Source: Collinsella aerofaciens (GTDB lineage: Bacteria > Actinomycetota > Coriobacteriia > Coriobacteriales > Coriobacteriaceae). Taken from it: a stretch of 64,000 bases of DNA. Shown one piece after another: positions 30,442 to 38,350 of the stretch. Position numbers and translations under genes: made by a program. The notes beneath the pieces were generated by a model. The model saw only the letters and a list, made by a program, of their open reading frames with translations, had not been told where the DNA came from and ran no database searches. Each line of letters begins with the position of its first letter. The stretch's first letter is position 1. The DNA is taken from contig JAJXHK010000008.1 of assembly GCA_021639365.1 (NCBI GenBank), forward strand, positions 1-64,000, given 5' to 3'.

Positions 30442-31869
30442 CTACTCAGCCTGAGCTTTAGAGGGGACAAAACGAGCGATGATAATCGGCAGCAGCGCAA
30501 GCACGATGCAAAGCACCAGCAGGCCGGGGCCCTGGAGGAAGCCCATCACGCCGTTAAGCAGGATACCGATCGTACCGAAGTCGGCATCGCCAAAGGTCAG
30601 GTTGGAGAAACCCTGGGCGGTCAGCACGGGCATGCAAGCTGCGGGCAAGAAGCCGCCAAGCAGGCCGTTGACGAAGGAGCCGGCGACGCAGCCCTTGATA
30701 CCGCCACGGGCATTGCCGAAGACACCAGCGGTAGCGCCGCAGAAGAAGTGCGGGACGACACCGGGAAGGATCAGGGCGACGGGAATCATCGTGGCGTCGA
30801 TCAGACCAAGGACGAGAAGTGCGACGATGCCGCCGGCAAAGGAGCACAGGAAGCCGATGATCACAGCGTTGGGGGCGTAAGCAAACGTGACGGGGCAATC
30901 CAGGGCGGGCTTGGCGCCGGGGACGAGCTTGTCGGCAATACCCTTAAAGGCCGGGGTGATCTCACCGATGACCATACGAACGCCAGCGAGGATGACGTAG
31001 ACGCCGCCGGCAAAGGCAAGGCCGCTCTTAATGGACCAGACGATCCAGTTGGTCTGGGTGTCGGTGCCCACGTTCAGCAGCTCGTTGAGGTTCTGGAACT
31101 GGGAGGGGTCCTCGTTCAGCAGGCCCTGGGCAACGGCGATGCCGGTGACGACCACAAAGAACAGCACCATAGTAAGGCCGATGGCGACCGTCGTGTCGCG
31201 GAGGAAGGAGAGGGCCTGGGAGAAGTTGATATCCTCGGTGGACTTGACCTTCTCGCCCTTCTTAGAGAACAGGCTGCCGATAGCGCCGGCTGCCCAATAG
31301 GCAACACTCGAAGTGTGGCCCAGTGCGACGGCGTCGGTGCCGGTGACCTTCTTCATGGTAGGCTCGCAGATAGCAGGGGCCAGAGCCATGTAAAGACCCA
31401 TGAGTGCACCGCCAGCGACAACCAGCTGCCAACCGCTCAGGTGACCGACACCGGACAAAAAGACGGCGAACATGGCAGACATGTACAGCGCAGAGTGGCC
31501 GGTCAGGAAGATGAACTTAAGGTTGGAGAAGCGTGCGAGCACAATGTTCATGAGCATGCCGACACACATGATCAGAGCAGTTGCCTGGCCAAAGTCCTTC
31601 AGGGCAATGGCGGCAAAGGCATCGGTGTTGGTAACGACGCCCTGCATGTGGAAGGCGTAGTTAAATACCTCGCCGAAAGCCAGCAGCGAACCCGTCTGGA
31701 CAAACGAGGCACCGGCGCCCAGCACCAGGAAGCCGACGATCGTCTTGAGCGTGCCGGTGATGACCTTCTCGAGCGGAGCCTTCTGCAAGAGCAGACCCAG
31801 CAGGGCAATAAGGCCAACCAAGATGGCCGGTGTCGAAAGAATCGACACCACAAAATCGATAACGGGCAT
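30442..31869 (-). CDS. PTS EIIC component, ascorbate (UlaA) family
   Basis: A 475-residue membrane permease with about eleven hydrophobic segments, beginning PVIDFVVSILSTPAILVGLIALLG. Family stretches include GAGASFVQTGSLLAFGEVFNYAFHMQGVV (about 53 onward), TGHSALYMSAMFAVFLSG and GCVAGSFVNGLLGGFLPA. The UlaA family is named for L-ascorbate, but none of the ascorbate-catabolic genes (lactonase, decarboxylase) is here; partner genes point to a pentose- or ketose-type substrate. AGAAAGGAAA precedes the ATG. Confidence 0.9.
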   Translation of the reverse strand: MPVIDFVVSILSTPAILVGLIALLGLLLQKAPLEKVITGTLKTIVGFLVLGAGASFVQTGSLLAFGEVFNYAFHMQGVVTNTDAFAAIALKDFGQATALIMCVGMLMNIVLARFSNLKFIFLTGHSALYMSAMFAVFLSGVGHLSGWQLVVAGGALMGLYMALAPAICEPTMKKVTGTDAVALGHTSSVAYWAAGAIGSLFSKKGEKVKSTEDINFSQALSFLRDTTVAIGLTMVLFFVVVTGIAVAQGLLNEDPSQFQNLNELLNVGTDTQTNWIVWSIKSGLAFAGGVYVILAGVRMVIGEITPAFKGIADKLVPGAKPALDCPVTFAYAPNAVIIGFLCSFAGGIVALLVLGLIDATMIPVALILPGVVPHFFCGATAGVFGNARGGIKGCVAGSFVNGLLGGFLPAACMPVLTAQGFSNLTFGDADFGTIGILLNGVMGFLQGPGLLVLCIVLALLPIIIARFVPSKAQAE

Positions 31870-31925
31870 GATTTTTTCCTTTCTACTGCTCGTAACCGTT
31901 TTCCTACATCATGAGGCTTAGAAAA

Positions 31926-32390
31926 TTAAGCCGTGGCAGATTGCAAGAAGCGCTGGTAGATGGCCTCGGCGGTGTCCATGGCGCAGAGCTCTTCGACCGC
32001 TCCAGGCTGCGAAAACAGCATCGCCATGGCGCGCATGACCTCGAGGTGCGTGTCGGAATCAACGGCGGCGAGCGTCACCATCAGCGTGACGGGCTCCTGC
32101 CCGCCCCCAAAATCGACGCCGTCGCGCGCGACGGTAACGCTGATCTGGGTCTTCAGAGCGCCTTGCTCAGGACGGCCGTGAAGGAGGGCAAGACCCGGGC
32201 AAAGGATGTAATACGGGCCGAACTTCTCGGTATTCTCGATAATCCCGTCCGCATAGCGGGCCTCACAGCAACCGCACTCGATCAAAGGCTCCGTTGCCAG
32301 GCGAACGGCATCCTTCCAGTCCGTAACCCCGCTGACAAAGCGGATGTTCTCGACCTTCAGGGCATCTTCGACGGTAAAGGTATCGGACAT
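31926..32390 (-). CDS. PTS EIIA component, mannitol/fructose type
   Basis: A 154-residue phosphocarrier that receives phosphate from HPr. The phosphohistidine motif is GLALLHGRPEQG, followed by the usual ISVTVARDGVDFGGG strand. I use the ATG at 32390, ten bases after AGGAG; an upstream GTG is too close to that site. It lies 20 bases after the epimerase gene and 56 before the IIC gene, making a complete three-part PTS (IIA, IIC, IIB as separate proteins). Confidence 0.87.
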   Translation of the reverse strand: MSDTFTVEDALKVENIRFVSGVTDWKDAVRLATEPLIECGCCEARYADGIIENTEKFGPYYILCPGLALLHGRPEQGALKTQISVTVARDGVDFGGGQEPVTLMVTLAAVDSDTHLEVMRAMAMLFSQPGAVEELCAMDTAEAIYQRFLQSATA

Positions 32391-32410
32391 CTCGGACACG
32401 CTCCTATCGA

Positions 32411-33097
32411 CTAGAGGTTGCAGCCGGTCTCGGCGGCAAACTGGGACTTAAAAGTATCGATGGCCTCGGACAGGTCATCGGCCAGGCTAAAGAGGCCGGA
32501 GTTGCCGACGATTAGAATGTCGGCGCCCGTACCATAAAGAGTCTTGAACGTGGACTTGTTGCACTGGCCGTCAAGCTGAATCTGGTAGTGCAGGCCGCGC
32601 TCCTCGCGAAGCTGCTTAGCGGCCTCAATCTTCTCGAGCATCTCGGGGATAAACTTCTGGCCGGCAAAGCCCGTGTCGACCGTCATGATGGTCAGGATGT
32701 CGATGCGATCGGCATAGCCGTCAATGGCAGAAAGCGGAGTCGAGGGAGAAAGGACGACGCCAAACTTATTGCACTTCTCGGCAACTCGGCCACTCAGGCG
32801 AAATGCATTGCGCTCGATGGTCTCGGCCTGGAAAGAAAGGCAATCGTCCTTGCCCAGATCGAACATCTCGACGAACATCACCGGGTCCTCGACCATCAGG
32901 TGAACATCGATGGGAAGGTCGCTCATCTTGCGAAGCGAGTTGGCAAAGCCCGGCGTAAGAGCCATATTGGGGCAAAAGTGGCTGTCCATAACATCGACGT
33001 GGTACAGGTCAAACGCCTGATCCATGACCTTAACGTCGCGCTCGACGTTCATGGGGTCCATGCACATAAGGGAAGGCGCGATCAGCGGCTTAGTCAT
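32411..33097 (-). CDS. ketose-phosphate 3-epimerase (AlsE/Rpe family)
   Basis: A 228-residue TIM-barrel epimerase. It shows IAPSLMCMDPM, DLYHVDVMDSHFCPN, IDVHLMVEDP, MTVDTGFAGQKFIPEML and YQIQLDGQCNKSTF. PSLMCMD, AFRL and the DGQCN-type segment make it look closer to allulose-6-phosphate 3-epimerase (AlsE) than to housekeeping Rpe, though ribulose-5-phosphate remains possible. It is the first gene of the operon; GAGGAG lies seven bases before the ATG at 33097 and operator repeats fill the promoter region upstream. Confidence 0.85.
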   Translation of the reverse strand: MTKPLIAPSLMCMDPMNVERDVKVMDQAFDLYHVDVMDSHFCPNMALTPGFANSLRKMSDLPIDVHLMVEDPVMFVEMFDLGKDDCLSFQAETIERNAFRLSGRVAEKCNKFGVVLSPSTPLSAIDGYADRIDILTIMTVDTGFAGQKFIPEMLEKIEAAKQLREERGLHYQIQLDGQCNKSTFKTLYGTGADILIVGNSGLFSLADDLSEAIDTFKSQFAAETGCNL

Positions 33098-33130
33098 TTC
33101 TTCTCTCCTCAACTGTTGTTGCGTTTATGC

Positions 33131-33249
33131 TGCGCAATCGTTTGCGCGTTTTGGGAAACAAAAACCTGATTCGCTTTGCTTCATCAGGTCGTTTACTTGC
33201 TGCGCAATCGTTTGCTCTAACTTGATTCGTAGGTTAATCGATTGCGCAA
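33131..33249 (-). promoter_or_regulatory. three LacI-type operators before the PTS operon
   Basis: TGCGCAATCGTTTGCGCG (33131-33148), TGCGCAATCGTTTGCTCT (33201-33218) and GGTTAATCGATTGCGCAA (33232-33249) fit a TGCGCAATCGATTGCGCA consensus. Their CG centres are at 33139, 33209 and 33239, exactly 70 and 30 bases apart, so all lie on one helix face. A CCTGAT/ATCAGG hairpin lies between the first two. The LacI gene just upstream is the expected source of the binding protein. Confidence 0.7.
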
Positions 33250-33271
33250 ATACTTGTCAATGTACAAAAGA

Positions 33272-33296
33272 AAAACGACCGTTCGCCGGTCGTTTT
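33272..33296 (-). terminator. lacI terminator
   Basis: AAAACGACCG (33272-33281) and CGGTCGTTTT (33287-33296) form a perfect stem with a five-base loop; the minus strand continues CTTTTG. It separates lacI from the operon it precedes. Confidence 0.85.
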
Positions 33297-33328
33297 CTAC
33301 CGTTTACGGTTGTTCTGGGGCTTTGGAG

Positions 33329-34345
33329 TTATGCCCGCCGTGTCGATTCGCGCCGAATCAGCCCCACGGGGACAACCACATTCTGCTCCTCGACATCGTT
33401 GCCGGCCATCATGTCCAGCATAAGCTCGGCCGCCTTCTCCCCTATTTGAACCGAATCCTGGTGAATGGTGGTCAAGGGCGGACGCCCGAATCGCGAAATC
33501 ATAATGTCATCGTGACCGACGACTGCGACCTCATCCGGAACGTCAATATGATGGTCGCGCAAGGCTTCGAGGGCGCCAATCGCCATGATGTCGGTCTGGC
33601 AGAATAGGCCATCAAATTCCGCGCCGGACGAGAGAAGCTTCTCGACGGCCTTATACCCCTCGTCATAGGTCGTGGCGGGCGGCGTAATAATGTTCTCATC
33701 CGGCAAATCCAGACCCAATCGCGCGCATTCCTGCGTAAATCCCCGCGTACGCATGGCGGTCACCGGCGACTCGCGTGTGGCGGTAATTACAGCTGGGCGT
33801 ATGCAGCCGCTGCGCTTAAGTTCTTGCGCCGCCAGCGTGCCGCTTCGAATGTTGTCCGACGAGATCGAGGCGACCTTATCGCTCATGGGATCGGCGATAA
33901 AACGATCGACATAGACCGTGGGGACTACCCGCTCAAGCGCCTCGCGCACGTCTTCTCGGCTATTAATACTGATAACACCGCCAACGTTTTGCGCTGCGAG
34001 CTGTGCCACGCACTGCCGCTCGATATCGAGCGAACTGTTCGTGTTGTAGATGTTGATGGCGTAGCCAGCCTTAAACAACTTGGTCTGAAGCGCCAAGATC
34101 ATGCTCGAGAAAAACTCGTTCGCAATACTGGGCACGATAACGCCAACCGCATCGGCCTTGCGCGTACGCAGGCCTTTTGCCAGCAAATTAGGCTGGTAGT
34201 TTAGTTTTTTCACGGCATCGAGCACGCGCTGCTCGGTTTCGGACGAGTATCTGCCATTACGGTTGATAACGCGCGAGACCGTTGTGACCGAAACACCGCA
34301 GAGCTCGGCGATATCCTTGGCCGTAACTTGTTGGCTCCCCTTCAT
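33329..34345 (-). CDS. LacI-family regulator of the PTS operon
   Basis: A 338-residue repressor with the N-terminal helix-turn-helix and hinge AKDIAELCGVSVTTVSRVIN followed by RNGRYSSETEQRV (residues about 8-42), then the sugar-sensing domain beginning AVGVIVPSIANEFFSS and ending near the conserved VVGHDDIMISRFGRPPLTTI. GAGGTG lies seven bases before the ATG. It precedes the seven-gene PTS and pentose phosphate operon, is separated from it by a terminator, and has an operator half-match in its own promoter, so it probably represses both itself and the operon until a sugar phosphate is present. Confidence 0.9.
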   Translation of the reverse strand: MKGSQQVTAKDIAELCGVSVTTVSRVINRNGRYSSETEQRVLDAVKKLNYQPNLLAKGLRTRKADAVGVIVPSIANEFFSSMILALQTKLFKAGYAINIYNTNSSLDIERQCVAQLAAQNVGGVISINSREDVREALERVVPTVYVDRFIADPMSDKVASISSDNIRSGTLAAQELKRSGCIRPAVITATRESPVTAMRTRGFTQECARLGLDLPDENIITPPATTYDEGYKAVEKLLSSGAEFDGLFCQTDIMAIGALEALRDHHIDVPDEVAVVGHDDIMISRFGRPPLTTIHQDSVQIGEKAAELMLDMMAGNDVEEQNVVVPVGLIRRESTRRA

Positions 34346-34365
34346 GGGCGCACCTCTTCATTAAA

Positions 34366-34383
34366 CGGGCAATCGATTTCTCA
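34366..34383 (-). promoter_or_regulatory. operator in the lacI promoter
   Basis: CGGGCAATCGATTTCTCA matches the ten central bases GCAATCGATT of the operator consensus found three times downstream at 33131-33249. It lies 20 bases before the lacI start codon, suggesting autoregulation. Confidence 0.55.
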
Positions 34384-34416
34384 ATATCCTATCACGAAGT
34401 CAATATCTCCCCTCCA

Positions 34417-34481
34417 GTTGCGGTGAAATAGTTCCTAAATTAACCTTTTAACAGGTCAAACAGGAACTATTCCACCGCAAC
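34417..34481 (+). repeat. 65-bp palindromic element, copy 3
   Basis: GTTGCGGTGAAATAGTTCCT at the left, AGGAACTATTCCACCGCAAC at the right, with a single mismatch. Its inner arm (AGTTCCT/AGGAACT) differs from copies 1 and 2 on both sides so that pairing is kept. Six T follow on the plus strand. It lies between the lacI promoter and the next minus-strand gene's end. Confidence 0.85.
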
Positions 34482-34511
34482 TTTTTTGAGGGGGCCACCT
34501 AAGCGTGACGC

Positions 34512-35033
34512 CTACTCCGCCAGGCCGGCGGCCTTGGCAATTTTGTTTGTCGAGCCATCCTGATAGATAACCTTCACATGCTCAACCTCGGACACCTTAA
34601 CGCCCGACGGGGGCTCCAGACGCCATTCCGTCAGCGCGATATCCATCGTCGTGGGCACATCCCCTTGATCTTTGAGCTTCACCGTCAACGTTTTGAACGT
34701 CGCATCATACGTCACGCGTTCGATTTCCTCACCAGGAATAGACCCACCACTCAGCTGCAACTGCACAAACTCATCGCACGGGTACCAATAATCGCCCGGA
34801 ACGGCGAGCGTATTGGCATTACCGCCAGTACTCCTCACCGTCATAATCGGCAGGCTATCGTCAGCCTCGAACCCCCAGACAGCACCGCCGCGACCGCCAA
34901 ACGTCCAAATGCAAAAGGCAATCACCAGCACGGCAAGCACCGCAAAACCAATCGCGACCAGTCCATGGTGCGCACGGCTTTCCTCGGCCGATACATCCCA
35001 TTGCGTCTCTCGATATAAATGCTTGTCCTCCAT
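34512..35033 (-). CDS. membrane-anchored protein of unknown function
   Basis: A 173-residue protein I do not recognise. Residues 1-22 are charged and cytoplasmic (MEDKHLYRETQWDVSAEESR), 23-45 form one membrane segment (HGLVAIGFAVLAVLVIAFCI), and the remainder is a predicted extracellular beta-rich domain with GDYWYPCDEFVQLQL and IPGEEIERVTYDATFKTL. A longer frame extends upstream into the TPP riboswitch and thiC region and is not real: GGGGAGGCGAAC directly precedes the ATG at 35033. It is divergent from thiC. Confidence 0.7.
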   Translation of the reverse strand: MEDKHLYRETQWDVSAEESRAHHGLVAIGFAVLAVLVIAFCIWTFGGRGGAVWGFEADDSLPIMTVRSTGGNANTLAVPGDYWYPCDEFVQLQLSGGSIPGEEIERVTYDATFKTLTVKLKDQGDVPTTMDIALTEWRLEPPSGVKVSEVEHVKVIYQDGSTNKIAKAAGLAE

Positions 35034-35102
35034 GTTCGCCTCCCCACAGGCACGCTCGTTGGCCCAATCGTACCCATTCGAGCTATACTTGAGCCCGTTA
35101 CA

Positions 35103-35195
35103 TAAACGGGGAGCTTGCGGGACAAGACGGCAGGCTGAGATTGGGCGCGCCCGCCCTGACCCACGAACCTGATATGGGTAATGCCAACGAAGGGA
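35103..35195 (+). promoter_or_regulatory. TPP riboswitch (THI element)
   Basis: The conserved order is present: ACGGGGAGC, GGCTGAGATTGGG, CCCTGACCC, GAACCTGATATGGGTAATGCC and CGAAGGGAG. It binds thiamine diphosphate and shuts off thiC. No terminator hairpin follows; the last helix strand (GAAGGGAG) overlaps the thiC ribosome site, so control of translation is the likely mechanism. Confidence 0.95.
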
Positions 35196-35204
35196 GCAGT
35201 GCTT

Positions 35205-36539
35205 ATGAGCACACAGACCGAGCCCAAGCTCGTCACGCAAATCGACTTTGCCCGCGCGGGCCAAATCACGCCGCAGATGAAAGAGGTTGCCGAGCGCGAG
35301 CATCGCGACCCCGAGTACATCCGCGAGCGCGTCGCCGACGGCCGCATCGCCATTCCCGCCAACATCGTGCACATCAAAAAGGGCATGCGCGCCTTTGGTG
35401 TCGGCGAGGGCCTGTCCACCAAGGTCAATGTGAACCTGGGCATCTCGGGCGATAAGGCCGATGCCGCCGAGGAGTGGAAGAAAGTCAAGATCGCCGAGGA
35501 CTATGGCGCCGACGCCATCATGGACCTCTCCAACTCGGGCAAGACGCGCCAGTTCCGCCAGCAGCTCATCGACGAGACGCCGCTCATGGTGGGCACCGTC
35601 CCCATGTACGACGCCATCGGCTACATGGAAAAGCCGCTGGTCAAGCTGACCAAGGACGACCTGTTCGAAGTCGTGCGCGCGCATGCCGAGGACGGCGTGG
35701 ACTTTATGACCATTCACTGCGGCATCAACAAGTCGGTCACCAAGACCTTTAAGGAGACCGGCCGCCTGATGAACATCGTGAGCCGCGGCGGCTCACTGCT
35801 GTTTGGCTGGATGGAGGTCACCGGTAACGAGAACCCGTTCTATGAGTTCTACGACGAGTTGCTCGAGATTTGCCACGAGTACGACGTGACGATTTCGCTC
35901 GGCGACTCCTGCCGCCCGGGCTGCCTCTACGACTCCAACGACGCCACCGAGACCGCTGAGATGATCGAGCTGGGCAAGCTGTGCAAGCGCGCTTGGGCCG
36001 CCGGCGTCCAGGTCATGGTCGAGGGCCCGGGTCACATGGCGCTCGACGAGATCGCCGCCAACATGAAACTGCAGAAGCGCCTGTGCCACAATGCTCCGTT
36101 CTATGTGCTCGGGCCGCTGGTGACCGATATCGGCGTGGGTTACGACCACATCACCGCTGCCATCGGCGGCGCCATCTCCGCCAGCTCCGGTGCCGATTTC
36201 CTGTGCTACGTGACACCGGCAGAGCACCTATGCCTGCCCAACGCCCAGGATGTGCTCGACGGCCTCATGGCCACCAAGATCGCCGCACACGCCGCCGACA
36301 TCGCCAAAAAGGTGCCCCACGCCCGCGACATGGACGACAAGATGGGCCAGGCACGCCGCAAGCTCGACTGGGACGCCATGTGGAAGTGCGCGCTCGACCC
36401 GGTTACGGGCAAGAAGCGCTACGAGGAGTCCCCCGCCGCCACCGAGGGCACTTGCACCATGTGTGGCAAGATGTGCGCCGTCCGCACCGTCAACAAGATC
36501 TTCGAGGGCACCACGATCGACCTCGGCATGGAGGACTAG
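35205..36539 (+). CDS. thiC: phosphomethylpyrimidine synthase
   Basis: A 444-residue radical-SAM enzyme that turns aminoimidazole ribotide into HMP phosphate for thiamine synthesis. It is the short form lacking the long N-terminal domain of the E. coli protein. Visible are GLSTKVNVNLGISGD, DLSNSGKTRQFR, SLGDSCRPGC, MVEGPGHM and the C-terminal cluster-binding CTMCGKMC (CX2CX3C, one residue shorter than the E. coli CX2CX4C). The ATG at 35205 directly follows the TPP riboswitch and AAGGGAG. thiD lies 180 bases downstream. Confidence 0.95.
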   Translation: MSTQTEPKLVTQIDFARAGQITPQMKEVAEREHRDPEYIRERVADGRIAIPANIVHIKKGMRAFGVGEGLSTKVNVNLGISGDKADAAEEWKKVKIAEDYGADAIMDLSNSGKTRQFRQQLIDETPLMVGTVPMYDAIGYMEKPLVKLTKDDLFEVVRAHAEDGVDFMTIHCGINKSVTKTFKETGRLMNIVSRGGSLLFGWMEVTGNENPFYEFYDELLEICHEYDVTISLGDSCRPGCLYDSNDATETAEMIELGKLCKRAWAAGVQVMVEGPGHMALDEIAANMKLQKRLCHNAPFYVLGPLVTDIGVGYDHITAAIGGAISASSGADFLCYVTPAEHLCLPNAQDVLDGLMATKIAAHAADIAKKVPHARDMDDKMGQARRKLDWDAMWKCALDPVTGKKRYEESPAATEGTCTMCGKMCAVRTVNKIFEGTTIDLGMED

Positions 36540-36634
36540 CCCTGTCGCCGTGGCCGCTTCTGGCGGCGAGCTGGTGCTTGTCAATTGTTGACGTGTGAAC
36601 ATTTACTTACATTTGCGTAAAGATTGCATCGCCC

Positions 36635-36664
36635 GCCCGGGTTCGACATAGAGTCGGCCCGGGC
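36635..36664 (+). terminator. hairpin between thiC and thiD
   Basis: GCCCGGG (36635-36641) pairs with CCCGGGC (36658-36664) and is followed by ATCTTTATAATG. The TATAAT at 36670-36675 may be the -10 of a separate thiD promoter. Confidence 0.45.
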
Positions 36665-36721
36665 ATCTTTATAATGCTGGCTAAAAGACCCATTTGATTC
36701 CGACCGAACAAGGGAGCGAAC

Positions 36722-37552
36722 ATGGATCGCAGTAAGGTACCTGCCGTTCTATCCATCGCGGGATCCGATTCCAGCGGTGGCGCCGGCATTCAGGCCGACA
36801 TCAAGACCATCACGGCGCACCGCCTGTATGCCGAGACGGCCATTACGGCCATCACCGCACAGAACACCCTGGGCGTCACCGCCGTGCAGGATATCTCCCC
36901 GAATATTGTCGCGGCGCAGATCGATGCCGTTTTTGACGATATCCGCCCCAACGCCGTCAAGATTGGCATGGTTTCCTCTGCCGAGATTATCGATGTTATC
37001 GCCGACCGCCTGAGCGCTTGGAACGCGACAAACGTGGTAGTCGACCCCGTCATGGTAGCCACCTCGGGCGCACGGCTGATTGCCGAAGATGCCGCCGAGG
37101 CGCTCACCCGCCGCCTGTTCCCGCTAGCGACGGTTATCACGCCCAATATTCCCGAGGCCATGGCCCTGCTCGACTACGAGGTCGACTCCGAGCGCACGCA
37201 GCAAAATGCTGCCATGCTCCTCACCCGCCGCTTTGGTTGCGCATCCCTCGTTAAGGGCGGGCATTTTGTCAACGAGGCCAACGATGTGCTCGCAGAGCCC
37301 GCGCCGCTCGATGACGAGGGTAACCACCTGGGCGATCCGCTCACCACGTGGTTCCGCCACAAGCGCATCGAGACCGGCAACACGCATGGCACCGGCTGCA
37401 CGCTCTCATCCGCCATCGCCTGCGCGCTGGCCCAGGGCATGGAACTTGCCGACGCCATCAACGCCGGCAAGGCCTACCTGACCGGCGCTCTCGCCGCCGG
37501 CTTTGACATGGGCAAAGGTTCCGGCCCCGTCAACCACATGTGGCAGTATTAA
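36722..37552 (+). CDS. thiD: hydroxymethylpyrimidine (phosphate) kinase
   Basis: A 276-residue ribokinase-fold kinase that phosphorylates HMP and HMP phosphate in thiamine synthesis. It has SIAGSDSSGGAGIQAD (11-26), the strand VVDPVMVATSGARL, TPNIPEA, LVKGGH and the anion-hole and catalytic segment TGNTHGTGCTLSSAIA with its cysteine (about 224). AAGGGAG lies five bases before the ATG. It follows thiC, its pathway neighbour, though a hairpin and a possible promoter lie between. thiE and thiM are not in the window. Confidence 0.95.
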   Translation: MDRSKVPAVLSIAGSDSSGGAGIQADIKTITAHRLYAETAITAITAQNTLGVTAVQDISPNIVAAQIDAVFDDIRPNAVKIGMVSSAEIIDVIADRLSAWNATNVVVDPVMVATSGARLIAEDAAEALTRRLFPLATVITPNIPEAMALLDYEVDSERTQQNAAMLLTRRFGCASLVKGGHFVNEANDVLAEPAPLDDEGNHLGDPLTTWFRHKRIETGNTHGTGCTLSSAIACALAQGMELADAINAGKAYLTGALAAGFDMGKGSGPVNHMWQY

Positions 37553-37561
37553 GATTCGCAG

Positions 37562-37606
37562 CCCAAAGCACCGCAAAGGGGACAGGCACCTTTGCGGTGC
37601 TTTGGG
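37562..37606. terminator. perfect 18-bp hairpin between convergent genes
   Basis: CCCAAAGCACCGCAAAGG (37562-37579) and CCTTTGCGGTGCTTTGGG (37589-37606) pair without mismatch around the loop GGACAGGCA. It lies between thiD and the GDSL hydrolase gene, which converge. It lacks T-runs, and its long perfect stem is unusual. Confidence 0.6.
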
Positions 37607-37612
37607 GTCGCG

Positions 37613-38272
37613 CTACTCACCGAGCATCTCTTGGAGCTTGGCTGCCACGGCGTGACCCAGGCTCTCGTGGCTTTCGGGCATCATATGCAGATAGTCGATA
37701 TCGCCCGGCTCGGCAAAGTCGGCGGCATTCAAAAAGTCGCAGCCAAACTGCTCAGCCACATGTGCGTAGTACTCGCCAAAATGCTCCGAGGCCTCGACGG
37801 AACGCTCGTCAAAATCGGTCATATATACATCGGCGATTTGCGGCTTGATCTTGATAGGTGCCATCAGCAGAATACGCGGGCAGGGTGCGGCATTGGTCCA
37901 GGGAAATGCACGCACCGCACGAATCAGCGCCATGGCGCCACGGGCAATATCGGAGGCCGTCACACCAAAGACCGTCTTGCAATCGTTAGTTCCCAGCATA
38001 ATAACGATCGCATCCAGCGGCTTATGGGCCTCGAGCAGCATCGGCAGCGCGCGGATGCCGTTAAGATTGGTATCCAGATGGCACATGTCGTCGCGTACCG
38101 TCGTGCGGCCGTTGAGGCCTTCTTCAATTACATGCCAGCCCTCGCCTAAGTCACGTTGAGCCACGCCGCACCAGCGCACATCCTGCGCATAGCGCACCGC
38201 GGTGCCGTCGCGCATGCCCGCCGGATCGTAACCATAGGTGTTGCTGTCGCCAAAGCATAGAACGTTTTTCAT
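37613..38272 (-). CDS. SGNH/GDSL hydrolase
   Basis: A 219-residue esterase-type hydrolase without a signal peptide. Block I is LCFGDSNTYGYDP (nucleophile Ser10), the block II glycine is in EEGLNGRTT, block III is MLGTNDCK, and the catalytic Asp/His pair lies in DYLHMMPESHESLGH near the C-terminus. Close relatives are annotated as arylesterases or acyl-ester hydrolases; substrate unknown. It converges with thiD. No obvious operon partner. Confidence 0.87.
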   Translation of the reverse strand: MKNVLCFGDSNTYGYDPAGMRDGTAVRYAQDVRWCGVAQRDLGEGWHVIEEGLNGRTTVRDDMCHLDTNLNGIRALPMLLEAHKPLDAIVIMLGTNDCKTVFGVTASDIARGAMALIRAVRAFPWTNAAPCPRILLMAPIKIKPQIADVYMTDFDERSVEASEHFGEYYAHVAEQFGCDFLNAADFAEPGDIDYLHMMPESHESLGHAVAAKLQEMLGE

Positions 38273-38295
38273 CGTAAGCCCCTCGCTCAGTAAAA

Positions 38296-38325
38296 AGCCG
38301 ACGGAAGCAGTCTCTCCCGTCGGCT
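38296..38325 (-). terminator. terminator of the PARG-like gene
   Basis: AGCCGACGG (38296-38304) and CCGTCGGCT (38317-38325) pair perfectly and the minus strand continues TTTTACTG. Confidence 0.85.
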
Positions 38326-38350
38326 CGACCTATCTGTCAGCACGTACCGA

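Noticed and set aside
29653..31914. 753-codon plus-strand frame opposite transaldolase and PTS genes
   Set aside because: It is antisense to the transaldolase, IIB and IIC genes, all clearly recognisable; composition is low-complexity and no start site is supported.
35034..35717. N-terminal extension of the 34512-35033 membrane protein across the TPP riboswitch and thiC
   Set aside because: It runs antisense to a certain riboswitch and thiC, and a good ribosome site precedes the ATG at 35033.
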